A stretch of DNA of 64,000 nt from Melitaea cinxia (lineage: Eukaryota > Arthropoda > Insecta > Lepidoptera > Nymphalidae): NCBI RefSeq assembly GCF_905220565.1, contig NC_059405.1, positions 1,674,001-1,738,000 on the forward strand, written 5' to 3'. Under the pieces are notes generated by a model. It saw nothing but the letters and a program-made list of their open reading frames with translations. It made no database searches and had not been told where the DNA came from. How positions within the stretch are numbered: position 1 is the first letter of the stretch; the number at the start of each line of letters is the position of its first letter. The translations under genes and the position numbers were made by a program. Shown here in pieces: positions 26,101 to 41,100 of the stretch.

Positions 26101-29100
26101 GTATTGAAATAATGATTTGTTGACCACCTTATAGTACCTATAATTATGAAATGAAAAGATGTGTGTCGTAACTATTAAAGAAAAGAAAACGATTTTAAAT
26201 GGGTGTAATTGAAATTATTTCAATTCGATCTTCAATTATACTGCCATTAACATTTTTGTAATTAAAAAAAAAATTGACACAGATTTTAAATACTGTTATA
26301 AAGGTAATAAAATGTATTTATTTTGTGGAAAAAGAAAGTATCACCTTGTACTTGCAACAAGTTAAAAAAATTAAAACCGGTTCAAATTGTTGTTTTTAAT
26401 CTCGTACAACAAATTATCGCGTAATAAAGAACCTTTAAATTTGAATAATTAAACTATGTAAAGTAGACTTCAAATCATGTCATGTCAAATGGAATGTCAG
26501 AAATAAACCAATGAGTTGTGTGATTTAGAAGTAGTAGGAGTTTGTTTAATTTTTTTTTTTATTCTAATCAAAAGTACATCACAGATTCACAAAAATACTT
26601 AACAATATTTCAAGTGATGCTACAAAAATTAATCTGCGTGTTATATTATAATTCATTAAAATGATATAAATATAAACTATATAAAAATTTTATATTCAAA
26701 TATTTTCTTAAATTCCTTACAATTTTCAACCATGTTGCTAATAATACATATCTTTTGTTACTTTGTATCGAAGTTTCGAAGCACCTTTATACAGAAGTCA
26801 CTTAAACTGCCTTTGTATCCTTATCATTGAATATTATATCTATTGAGAGCAGTCGAGAGCTTGTTACGTTCAAATTTATCTGATATAAAAATGTATTTTT
26901 GTGATAGACGTAATAAACCAGTCTAGTTTAGGACCTCTCTTAACATGAAAATTTCTGTATTTTTAGAACTTCTTCGACATATAACATGTCTTTTAAATCT
27001 AGTCAAAAACGCTTTAAAATAATAAGAGCTCTTTTGTAGGTTGGAATAATGTTATTTTAAGTAATCTATAGCCACACAAATAAATAATATTGGTGTATCT
27101 GATTGTAATATTAAAATAACCGCTTTTTACTAAATGCTTATAGATGTCCATAAACCATAATAACAATTTTTACAATCTTTGTCTGTTTGTCTGTTTATTC
27201 CGGTTAATCTTTGAAACGGCTGGACCGATTTCACGGGACTTTCACTGGCAGATAGCTGGTGTAATAAAGAGTAACTTAGGCTACTTTTATTTAAAAAAAT
27301 GTATGTGATAAAAATAACTAAATAAATAAACTTTATAGGGTTTATAGGGTCTGTCGTTAATAATGGATAATCCGGTAAGTGGAGGTAGTCCAGGTGTCAG
27401 GCTATAATAAAATCATTTTTTTATGTCAGTTTACCAACAGTGTAAAAATGGTGTCCACTTTTAATGTTTTTCAAAAATTTTGTTCCTTTGGCCATTCAAT
27501 CGGGTGCTATTTCCACAAAATTTTGTATTTTTGTGTAATTTTTGTGGCATCGTACTCCTAGAGATTTGTTTTATTTAATTTAATTAGACTTAGAGTCATT
27601 TTTAGCAGGCTGAACTAGTGATGTAAAAATTATAAATTATACAGAATAGGCGACATAAAAATTCGGGCGTGGCAGACTTTATTGTCCCGTGCGCTTAATC
27701 TTAAAATACGCTATTGTTCGTAATGCTAGTTTAAATAATTGTAATCAAGATTTTAGTATATACGAATTAAGTTCCAAGCTTGACCTAGGCATTTAACTAC
27801 TAGGGGACTAACTGGAGGAAAAGATCGATGTTGAGATCACTCGAGTGTGGCTCGCCTCGATAAATTTGAATAGTTTAATACGCGGCGTCTCTTGAATTCA
27901 ATTTTGGTTTTTTTCAGATAATATTTATCGAATTACGTCTAAGTTTTTAGCTTGCCTAAATAAATAGACTAGCCAAAACAAAAATTAGAGCGTTCTGCAA
28001 AGAAAATAAAGAAACTATTACTGTATCTACATGTAAATAAAAACTCATTGAAATATAAAGTCTCTTTTTAAAACTGGTTAAAAAGGTACAACATTCGATG
28101 GTCATTACGTAGAAACGGTTTGGGGGCTAAACAAACATGCAACACAAACAAAACACTAACCACACGCCTATACAAATTGGTTGCCGTTTGGTTTGAGCAA
28201 ATATTGTTGTTTTAGCAATTAAGTAACAATTGTTTATTGTTAAGCTATAATAAAATAAAACTATTGATAAAAGTTACATTATTTATTCATATCTAAAATT
28301 TTAATAAGATAAAAAAAAACATAAAATTGTCTGGTACAAATCGCTTTGCTAGCGAAAAGCAGCCTATTGCAATAAGCTGACTGACATTTTTAATTTAGAA
28401 CAAAATTGATCAACAGCTAATTATAATATTGAAAATACTTTTTAAATCTTTAAAATAAGCACTTTATAAGAGGGATTAAAATATAACAATAGATTTATTT
28501 TTTCATTAGACACTATAGCTCTCACAAAAACTTATAAGGATACACTTAAACTTATAAGTTCGATCAAAAAAAGTACCAGGAAAACAGGAATATTCCACAA
28601 GTATTTTCTAGAACGATGGCATTATGTAATTGCGTAATGAACTCGTGAACTAATCGGCCACACCCCCACTGCACTCATCTGACCCCCACATCTCTCCGTT
28701 ATCAGTGTTTTATTGCAGTGATAACCGACATTTGCATAGTAAAATATGTGATTCCCTACGTTAAATAATAAATTTAATTAATAAAATGGCCATATGAGAA
28801 GCGCCTAAGAATAAAAAGTATAAATATAATTCACATTAAAAATGTGACATATTTATCAGTTACTACGTAAGTAAGTAGTCTAAATTTTGCGTCTCGATCG
28901 CCTTCCCTGCGTACGCATTTACACCTAATTAAAAGATACCTACTTATTTTAGTTTGTAGAACTACCCACCTTATTTCTAATTGCCCAAATGAACTGTATT
29001 CAAACTTAACTCTCCGGACAAATCTCTGCGATTTTTGGAGTGTATTACTGTAATTTTTGTATGTAAAATGAGTTTAAATAATAAAAAAAGAAGCAAGAGT

Positions 29101-30479
29101 ATTAAAACATAATACAACGAAATGTAACAAATGTGTAACAGAGAGTGTATGGAACTCAATACACTTTGAGATAACCATGAACATTTGTTGAAACTTTAGT
29201 GCAATTTTGTTATGAGTTCGTGCTTTCAACGAAATCAGAAGCTTACTGTAGTAACAAATTGTTTCTACTTCGATATTTTACACACAGGATTACAAAATAC
29301 ATACAATATTAATATTTTAATATTGTATGTATTCGTCCTCGTCGACTTTTTATAAATATACTCGTATAATCGAAAGTTAACTTAAAAAATTTAAAAGAGC
29401 TGGTGAATTTTTTGCCCAGAGAATCGGCAAATCGATTCAACGGGAAAATGTTGCCAGCTTTCTTGGCGCCAAATAGCGCCAATAGGTACTTATAATATTT
29501 ATAAGTAGGTAAATTGTTTATTATGACACATGTGGGTTTTATCTTATTGTGTTTTTATAGGTAAACAGTGTATTAGATCATGCGAAAGATCACGAATATT
29601 AAGATAATGATCGATCTCAGAGGTGATGCCTAGAGTTACTAACATTACCATCTCGAAGTATAGTAAGAAAACTACTTTAATTTACACATCGACTTGTAAT
29701 AAATAAAATAAATAAATATCTTATAACATACACACACGGTCGTCTGTTCCTATTGTAAGCAACTTAATGCTTGTGTTACAGGTAAAAACCGACTGTTATA
29801 ACTATTTTTTTATTAATATACATAGAAAAAATACATATAAATATATAAATACAAATATTACACCCAGACTCAGGCGGGAATCGAACCCGCAACTCGCGGA
29901 ACAGAAAGCAGGGTCACCACAAACTGCGCCAACGGGCTAATAGAAAATGAGAACATCGTCGACGTAGCCGAAGTCAATTAAATACGCATTATTGAGAATA
30001 ACTCAAAAACAAGTCGTCAGATCTCAATTTTAAATATGACATCATGACAAACACCGGCTCTCATATAAAAAGTAATCATTAAAATCGGTACACCGAGTAA
30101 AAAGTTATATTATAACACACAAAAATTGCAGTCGAATTTTAAACCTCCTCTTTCTTTTGAGCCTGTTAATACAAATACAGTATTATGTACTTATTAGATA
30201 AAATGAATATAAAGTAATTATTATTAAAATATATGCTTGAAACCATAGTCGTAAATAATTATCTTAATTATTAACCTACATAAATATATATGTATATATA
30301 GGTATATATATCTCTCACGGTCAGTTTTGGACTCACCATCGAATTAGAGAAAATAAGCTTTAGTTCGTAATTTGAAACATGCAATGTTGAAAATAATACG
30401 CCTCAACGCTTTGAAAATTAAAATGTAAATAAAAAAGGCATGGGCACTTAAGAGCCTATGGATGTTAAAACTTACATTT

Positions 30480-30532
<53 letters not shown>

Positions 30533-33500
30533 TCAATAAGCGTAAACAACATTATAAAATATAGTTTGAGCTTCAACGATATTATCTATATCTATATAAA
30601 TATTATTAAGTGGAAATTCCAAGTAATTGCTGAACTATAATTGTGTTTGCAGGCAAGCGAAGAAAAACCGACTTCAATTATATCGACAAGTAATACAACG
30701 TAGGTAGATGAAAAAATAGTCAAGTAAAATATGCATTATCAAAGATTACTCCAAAAGTAGTTATCAGATCTCGATAAAATTTATATGTGACCACATGATA
30801 AAAATTATCAAAATCGGTACACCTGGTAAAAAGTTATTACGGATTTTCGAGAGTTTCCCTCGATTTCTCTATGATTCCATCATCAGATCCTGGTTGCCTT
30901 ATCATGGTACCAAGCTAGGTATATCTCCTTTCCAACAAAAAAAAAAAAAGAATTATCAAAATCGGTTCATCCAGTAAAATGTTATGTGGTATAATACAAC
31001 GTAGGTCGACGAAAAAAGCGTCAAGTAAAAACGCATTATTAAATATAACTTGAAAAGTAGTGTTAAAAGTTGTGTTAGATCTCAAATAATTTTAAATGAG
31101 ACCAAATGACACACACCACCTTTCGATTAAAAAAAAAATGTCGAAATCGGTCCACCCGGTCAAAAGTTCTGATGTCACATACATAAAAAACAGTCGAATT
31201 GAGAACCTCCTCCTATTTTGGAAGTCGGTTAAAAATATTCAAGTAAAGTAAGTTATGTATTTTATAATGATTAATATCTTTATATATCAGTGTGATCCTA
31301 TTTTGGCCATATTTGTACATTATATTGTAGCATACTATTGTAACATAACGCTGTCGGATTGGCTATAAAAAAAAAAATACGCATTATTAGATATACCTAC
31401 TTAACTCAAAATTTATTTGTCAAATCTCGATTAAATTTTAATGGGACCACATGATAGACACCACCTTTCGATTAAAAAAAGAATCGTTGAAATCGTTCCA
31501 CCCAGTAAAAAGTTGTTAGTTTAGGCCCACTTTACATCGTAACTATGTCGTAATCTCCAAAGGTTGCCTACGTTACTACGAACCGGTTTTAGAACAGGTT
31601 GCGAGTATCTCAAGAGTGTAGTGACGACCACCTGAGAACATTAAAAAAGTTTTTATGTTAAAAACACACACACACACAAACTTGTAATGACTGTTTTTAT
31701 AATGTATAAAGTATTTGTGTGGTGTGCGTACATTGCGAACATACGCACATTGCGAACAAGCGTTTTATAAAAAATATTTCGTCAAAAATGTAGTTTCGAA
31801 ATTCAAAAAAAAAACTTTTAGATAATAAAACGACACAATCTTAAAATAACCAGATCAGTTCAAAAATAACTTTATTTATCAAGTAAGCTTTAAGTGCACT
31901 TTTGAAATGTCATTTTGCAAAATAAACAAATGAAAACGAAAGTAAAACGGTTTCACAAAAATGCATAGAAATTTGTTGTGTTGAAAATTTTATAAAAATA
32001 TAATATATCTAAATAGCCGTATTAAAGTAATTTAAACTTTCTCCGACGCTATATGTCAAGCAGTGCTTCAACAAGCCCTCATTTCACGGCCCTTCAGTAA
32101 AGTTTCTGACTTACGTCATTACTGTGTAATAGTACTATACATGTATGGAAATTTCTAGTCATAACTGATATAAAAAAGGATATCATTGTAATATCAGAAT
32201 TAAGGATTAAATTTTTTATAAATAATAAAAATATAGGTATATTTTTTTCTTAACATTATATTAGGTATATCTTATCTTGACTTACGTATAATCACTACAG
32301 AACAGTAACGATATTATAATCGTGTTGGCTCACAAACGAAAAAAAAATTGTATATTTTTTTATAGAACTAGATCAACAATCAAGTATACGCCAATTACCG
32401 TAGCTTACAGACGCCTGCAACACCAGAAGCACCGCAAACGCGTTGCCGACCCTACTCCCAATCGTCCACACGAACACAACATTGCTTGAAAGCAGCGTTA
32501 TTAAGCCTATTCTGTAACGTCGAGGTACTTCACCAGTCGGGCCGCTCCAGATTTTGACATAGAATAATATCTCAATTAAATTTAGTTCGACGGTGAAAAG
32601 GAAAAACACAAACTTTGATACCGTCATATTTCAGATAAATAGCTTTAACGGCAACGGATAAAACAGGCGCTTCGTAATGAATTAATATTAAATTTCATAT
32701 TTTTATTAATATTTTAAACGTTATAAAAAATAACTTTATAGTACTCATTAAATATATAAAAACATATAGTTACATCTATAATATAAAAATGAGTCGCTGA
32801 ATGTGTTGCTAAGCGTAAAACTCGAGAACGGTTGGACCGATTTCGCTAATTCTTTTTTTTTTAATATTCTTTGAAGTACGAGGATGGTTCTTACGGAGAG
32901 AAAAATTCTAAAAAAAAAAATTAAATTTTCTGAAAAAGTCTAAAAACAACACTTTTCTATACTCCCATACAAAAGATTTGTGATAATACTTAAAAGTCAC
33001 TGTTAGGCGATACGAAGTTCGCCGGGTCAGCTAGTAATTAATAAATAACGAAAGTTATAATAATATTTTGAAGAACTTAGCTCATTAAAATACAATATTG
33101 ATAATATTTAAACTCATTTTTTTCTGTCATAAAATTTGTAAATGTAATTTAATTGTAATTTGTAAAATTACAATTCAAAAGTTCTTGGAAACTTAGTTGA
33201 GTGAAGTATTTTTTTATTTTAATTCCATTAACATAGGATATTGCTAATTAACTATTATCATTAATTTTAAGTTATTTTTAAGTTTTCTCCTACATTGTGA
33301 AGGATTCCTAAGGAACACTTCATGTTGCACACTGAATTTGATTTTAAGAACATAAATAAATAAATATATTTAACCCGCTCCACGGTCGCTTGTTTAGCAA
33401 GGTAAGTTTAATGCTTGTGGAACAGCCAGTAATTTATAAGTATATATGTATTTATATGTATGTATAGGTGTATGTATGTATGCACGTCACGTATGTATGT

Positions 33501-36500
33501 ATATGTTTAGTTATATGAATATTTATTATAAATTTATTGTAACTTGTACACCTACGCTGACGCTAGATCATTTCCTTTGTCCTAAGGTTGCCTGGAAGAG
33601 CCGCCCTTTGTAAAAACTGAACTGCCGACTGATATAGTGTAACGACACAAACACAAACGCGCAGATCACGGCACACATCTGTATGACCAATATCAATGTA
33701 TGTCATGTGCGGTGACCGAACCCGCAACCGCCAGCGCAACAGCCGTAATCCGACGCTGTAATACAGTTGCGCTAACACCTACGTCGTAGTTACATAAATT
33801 ATATATTTTAATAATACATTAATTCTAACTAGTGGTCACACAGTGGTCGAAATTTGACCATAATTACATTATTAATATGTGTGCGCGCGCGTGTGTGTTT
33901 GTGTGTGTGTGTCTGTGTGTTGTGTTAAATGCATCTTTATGCATAATTAAAAAAAAAATATGAGCATTCTGCACTCCTTCTCTATATAAACTACAAGTGT
34001 ATGAAATTTCATACTCCTCCGTCCGCGCAATTTCTGTAAAAAGGGTAAAAAGTTTTTGCTTCACGTATTAAAATATAGGTATATATTACAAAGATATCTG
34101 ACACTTGATGTATCTTTTCGTATCGTACGTTCGATTGTGTACTTTTATGGTAAAACAAATAAAACATAACAGTAAACTTTGTGTTGAATATTTTCTACGG
34201 TAAAAAGGATACATATTTATTAGGTTTAACTCTAAAGAAGTTAAAAATAGTGACAATCTTCAGTAGACTCCCTTCGAATTACCTCCTGATTTCGAAGAGA
34301 TAGTTTATTAAGAGTTTTTACTATATGACTGTATGTATGTAGCATTATAAATTTCTAAAGTTTAACATCACGTCCTCCAGGCTTCATGTTTGAAGTTAAA
34401 TAAAAAGTATAACACGTGCAATTTCATTGTTGTGTCTGTTTTTTAAGCAATGCTTAAAAGACATCAAACGCGTTTAATAAGCACATATTTACACAGATCA
34501 CTACGACATCACATTATAATGATATATTATAATTGGCCCTTAAGGTTTTTAGGGATTTACTGTTGAAACTAAAAGATACACCAAATTCGTCCCATATAAA
34601 ACAAAGCCTATTTGAGATGAAATATATAACGTAATACGGGCTGCCGGGTCAAGCAGTCGGCTACATATATATCACTCAAATACTTTTCAGGGTTGAGACA
34701 CTGTGAATCAAAAACTATTTTAATAAAATGTAAAATCAGCACTTCTTATATTTACTATTGTTTAATATTATTATTATTATTTTTTTAATTTACATTCAAA
34801 TCTGAAGTAACAACATACGTAATGTTGTGAGTTTAGATCTTTATTTTATTTGTGTTATTTTCTCAGTACATGAAAAACATTTATTTTTTAACAAAACAGA
34901 CAGAGTCACGGTTATTCGCTAGTTAGTAATATAAGTATGTTTATATGTACGCAGTCGTATAAAGCGGTGATGACAGCCCTTATCAAATTCCGTGCCGCAT
35001 TTTCAGGTGCTGTTCCCCACTCTCTTATCTCACACGTTATTGGTATATGACATAATTTGAAAGCCTTTAATAATGTTTTAATATTTCTGCTCTTATTAAA
35101 TTATTTAATACAATGAGCGGTGGTTTATTGAGGGAAGTCAATAAAGAGAACACCTTTCTACCTTGTTGCTACAGGTTGCTACCGGGTTTTGTTCTATAAA
35201 GTATTCTAAGATAGGATAGGACTAAGATAGTATTAGGTAACAGATGGCTGAGATGGAGAGATGATTTCTTTCTCATAATTTACGTTATAATAATACATAT
35301 ATAAATGTATATAACACCCAAACTTAGGCAGGAATGTGACTCATAACACTGGAGCTAAATGCCGAGTTTTTATTAACTGCCGAAACAGACCAGTGTCTCT
35401 AAGATTCTAATGAGTATTTTTAACCGACTTAAAAAAGGAGGAGGTTACTCAATTCGACCGTACATATATATATATTTATTTATTAATATATGTATGTTCA
35501 CAACACAAATATATTAAATTACAATTAGCTATTGTTTATATGTAAGATTTGAGTATTTTTTTTTAACAATTTGCGTTTGAGAGAGTCACAGACAAATTTA
35601 CGCCCCATATCAAAATCCAGATCTGGAGCTGACATTTGTGTAAATAACAATGATATGTCCTCAGTCAAAATTGTAGGTCACTAAGAGTCAGAGTTGGCTC
35701 AATTAATACCGAATATTGCCCGATATACGTAATCCGTTTACCTAAATAATAAATGAGTTGCCGAACCGTATAAAACCTCAGTGGCTTTCGTGTGTAATAT
35801 GGAAACTTTCCAACGAGTTCCGCTCGTACAGTCCGTGTGTGCGGTAATATTTTACGAGCGTGTACGAGTGCCAACGTGCCCCCTTAAATATACTTAATTG
35901 TTACCTCTTTAAGTTTTAAAGTACTTTATTTATATTGTACACGCTTCGTATGATTGTGACTTTGTTTTGAACTCTCTTTTATCTTTGACTTAATTTTTTA
36001 TATTTAAACAGGGAGATAAATGAACAAACAGACACCCACTATATGCTTACTTTTGTTATTCAATTATGTTTGTAAACAAGCGTCCGCTCTAAATGATGGT
36101 AAACGGTTACCGTATCCTAAGTACATCTGTTAAGACCAGGAGCATCACAAGCGCGTTGCCACTCCTACCTTCGCTGTACAGTGCATCATCATGAGCACCT
36201 CCTTATTGGAACAAAAACAATTTGAGAGTAGTAACATTTACTGGAACAAAAACAATTTGAGAGCAGTAAAATTTGGCTGTAATCTGGAGTAAAGTTGAGG
36301 TACTTTCTAAATCAAGCTGCTAATCAGGTGTATTATTTTATTAATTTAAGCAACTTTTCCCAACAATTCGTTTTTGTTAATATTTTTTTTATGTATATAC
36401 TTTGGCCAGTTATAATTTTATTACCATGTAACTAAATGCGGAACAAAACATCTTTCCTATTATGAATAAGGATCGGAGATTAAGCCAGGTCTGCGGAACT

Positions 36501-38073
36501 ACGGATTTCGCCCAAAGGCGATGTGAATTTTAAAGGAATTTGAACTTAGAGATAGAATACTAAATTTTAATACGCGACTGTTATTAACACATTAATGAAA
36601 AAACATTAGTAATTACAAAGTTATATATTACAATTAAAATAATTATCTTATTTTTGAACTTTATTTCTCACTAATTTACCATCCTATAATCATGAACATC
36701 TTATGACCCTAGGGTCATGGGTGTATTTACCTTAGGGCCAAAAGGGCCATGGCCCGGGACATTATGTGATGAGCGGCACAAGCTGAACACGAGGGGCGAC
36801 CTAAACCGACCATACGTACTAAGGATATAAAAATATACATAATTTATGAATTTACGGAATAGGCGGTTCGGAGGCGGTAAATTTTATTGGCCTGGGGCGC
36901 TGAATATTAAAATACGTCACTGCCTAGGATTATCTGGAAGAAGTCTGGAAATCTTTATAAAGCGACAAGATCGCCATTTGTAATATTTTTATTTTTGTTT
37001 TAATTTGTGAGTAACAATAAAGTGTTAAAGTAAAAAAATGTATATTAATATGTGAGATATTTTGAAGTGAAATACAAAAACTTCATAGCTTTTTTGAAAA
37101 TAGTTTTTCTTATGCGGCTGTCTATAAAAACTTAAATATGTGTTTGTAACAGTTTTTTTGTTAAAATTCAACTCGCTGAACTATGGATCTAAATTATGGA
37201 TCGTTTGTCATCCGGATTATATATTTTTTTTATTTTTTTATTTATTTATTAAACTCAGAATCATGTTCGATTTGAAAAAAAATCTTATTAACCGACTTCA
37301 AAAAAAGGAGGAGGTTACTCAATTTGACCGTATATTTTTTTATGTATATGTTCGGGGATAACTCCGTTGGTTATGAACCGATTTTGATAATTCTTTTTTT
37401 GTTGCAATGGAGATATCCCTAGTTTGGTACCATGATAAGGAAACCAGGATCTGATGAAGGAATCCCAGAGAAATCGAGGGAAACTCTCGAAAATCCGTAT
37501 AACTTTTTACTGGGTGTACCGATTCTAATGATTTTTAATTTAATTGAAAGCCGATGTTTATTATGTGGTCACATTTAAATTTCATCGAGATCTGATTACA
37601 ACTTTTTGAGTAATCTTTGATAATCCGTATTTACTTAACTATTTTGTCGTCTACCTACGTTTGTTACTACTTTTCGATATAATTGAAGTCGATTTTTCTT
37701 CATTTGCCTGCAAACACAATTACTTGTCTAGCTTTTTTATTCTTTGATAGCGTATCAGATACTTTTACATATGTAATATATGTCAGATTACTATCTTGAA
37801 GTGGCCTTAATAGTAACACAATTGTATCATACTACCTAATATTACAAATGACAATTTTTTGGTAAACTTTTTTACTCGTTCGCGCAAAAACTGCAATACC
37901 AATTGCAATAATATTAGTACGTAGTTAGGATGGAGATCCATAATTACACATAGGCTCAATTTTATAATGATAGGGGCTAAACTATGTATCGGCCTTGGCG
38001 CATCGGTCACAACTTTGGCTGATGCGCTGGAGGTCGCGGGTTCAATCCACGCTCACAACAGACATTTATATTG

Positions 38074-38140
<67 letters not shown>

Positions 38141-41100
38141 CGTGGTCTAGGCGTTTGTGCTTTGTGCTGTGTGTGTGTTTCCGGATTCCCGACACAGGAG
38201 ATAATCCTACTGTGGGGCCGTTAAGTGTGAAGCGTTTATTAATTTAAAAAGGCAAAATCACGAGGCACAGCTTGTAAAGTTATAAGTGCAGCTTATGACG
38301 CGTTCATATTACGTAACATTATTTCAAAAAGCACTTAGCAAGCGCCTCATTTTGTACAAGAGTTGCTTTTAGGAAGGATTATTCTGTGAAAAAAAAATTG
38401 CTGGACACTTATGACTACTAAAATTTGAACTTTCTGTTATATGGAAAAAGAGGTGTATGCCCAACACGCTGACGTTACAGACGTTACAGGCTAAATCGAT
38501 CGGATATAAATTTTGGTAAAAGCAAAGTTAATGAAGCAAAATTAAATTTTTGTCATTTCATTTCAATTTTTATGATTTCATTTTAATACGATTTTTATGT
38601 CTTTGATGTGTTTCGAAAAAATAAAATGGGTACCTACAATTATAGAAAATTCCCCTTACGAGTATTCTTAATGTACCCACATTGTATGAAATTTATGATG
38701 AAATGTTTCAAAGGAATAAGAGATCATGTCAATTAAGCTTCTGTTCTTTGATATTCAATTGATTTGTCAAATAGAAAGTGCTCTTCCAAAGCCTCTTTTT
38801 TAACGTTTCATCTCACTGTGCGAACTTCGTCCCGCTGTCTTTTACGCAAATAATAAATCGAAAAAGAATTTATATTAAAAAAAAAAAAAAAATTGGTTTT
38901 GGTTTTTTACAACATTTCAGAATTGTTAAACAAAGTGGTGAACTAATGTTCAGAAACTATCCCCATATATAAATTTCGACGATAATTTTTTATTAAAATA
39001 CTAGCTGACCCGGCGAACTTCGAATCGCCTAAGAGTCGATTCTTTATTTTATTAATTTTTTTTTTTAGAATTTTTCTCTCCGTAAGAACCATCCTCGTAC
39101 TTCAAGGAATATTTTAAAAAAAGAATTAGCGAAATCGGTCCAACCGTTCTCGAGTTTTGCGCTTAGCAACACATTCAGCGACTCATTTTTATATTATAGA
39201 TAGATAATCTAAATGCAACGTTTTACAATTTACATTTTTTACTGAATAACTACCCGCATACTAGGTTCATTACGAAATGCATCTACGTAAGCGATACGGA
39301 TTGAAAGATTGCAAGTTGAATATCACTCTTTAGTTTCAAACTATAATATATTTAAGTAAAACCTTTAAAAATGGTTGAAGATAAATAATGCGATTTTTGT
39401 TTAAGGATTTTTTTTATAACAAAACTCAAAGACTCCGAATACACTTTATTTTTATTAATCAACTTTAAAAAACGGATGTTATTGATTCGACTGAAGTTTT
39501 TATGACTCTTACATACTCAGACTAGACATAACTTAGACTTTATAGACTTCTGTCATAACTTTTTACTGGGTGTAAAGATTTTGATGTATCTTCTTTAATC
39601 GAAAGCTTGTGCTTGTTTTAATGGCCCCATTTTAATTTAATCGAGATCCGACAAGTATTTTTTGCGTTATACGCTTCACCCTGTAATATCCCACTACTGG
39701 GCCTCTTTCCCCATGTAGGAGAAGGATCAGAGCTTAATCCACCACGCTGCTCCAGTGCGAGTTGGCGGATATATTCCCTACTATGAGTAACGATCGCTAT
39801 CAGGTGTACATGATAACAACCGGCACCGACGGCTTAACGTGCTCTCCGAGGCACGGTGGGAAGGACTGCACAAAGACCCAAACCACGGCAAACACATGTA
39901 TGGCTAATACAAATGTTTGTCATGTGCGGGGATCGAACCCGCTACCGCCAGCGCAACAGGCACAATCCATGGCTGCGACCGTTGCGTTTTGGGTTATACC
40001 TAATAGTTAATATTATTAAATTATGTTTCGTAATTAATATTAAATTATTTGTTAATGTAAATTACGAAACACATTCCTAGAAGTCCCAATACGAGATCAT
40101 ACTTGGTTTTTTCTATTACCTAGTTCAATATTTATTTTCTATCTCCCATCGTTCGTGTTGTCATATAATATCCTGAAAAAGAGTACGTTTCAATATAAGT
40201 ACCCAGTCGCCTTCAAAGAAAGTATTCTTGCCAATATAAACACACTTGAAGATTCAAAAAATGTACTTTTTTTATAATCGAAATTGCGATTAGATGGGAC
40301 GATGTTCCCAACAATCTTAATACCATTCTACGCAGACATCATTTGTAAGTACCATGATTATTTGTGAATAATTACACAGGCCCGTAAGTAAACACAAATA
40401 TTAGTTGTCAGTTCAGAGGTAAAATTAGAAAGTTTATAATAGTTTTCATCAATTAAGCTAATTAAATTCTGACAGCACCCACCTTACTTTGTTTTTAACC
40501 TTATTTAGTACAGTCACCGTAAACGGCAATGGCCTTGTTGGTCGAAAAGTTTAAATTATATTATAAATTCGTTTTATTTAACGAGAAAGTGTAAATCTGT
40601 TCAAAAGCCCTTTATCTCGGAATAATTAAATTGATGTTTGATGGAATCAAGAGAAACTTGAAAGTTCAAATTGCTTTTTGATTCGATTTGGTAAATAAAA
40701 TGTTTATATATTTTTATATTATCTTTTAAACCAAAATAAGTTCGTTGCGATATTGTTTTGTGGTTTATAATTGGTTGGTCGACAAAAGAAATTAGAGGCA
40801 TCAAATTGAATTGTAATTAAAACCGAGAATTATAACGAAAAATCGCGAATTATTGACAAAATTACTTTGGAAACATACGTGTCATTTAAGAACCAATACT
40901 GGTAGGTAGAGAATGTAATATTTAAATAGATATTATTAATTACTATCTGTCCTGGCGAACTACGTACTGTCATATTGTTTTTCGTGAATATAATTATAAT
41001 TTTGACGATTCATTTATATATACATAGATATGATTATATGAAAATAATATTATACAAATATCTAAAACTATCTATACTATACTAAAAGTAATCTATACTA

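Noticed and set aside
37967..38224. Frames rich in Tyr-Ile repeats on both strands
   Set aside because: They are produced by the AT microsatellite inside a SINE.
535..38240. tRNA genes at the A/B box sequences
   Set aside because: The boxes belong to SINE heads. The sequences lack a complete acceptor stem and anticodon arm and continue into SINE bodies that recur in the window.
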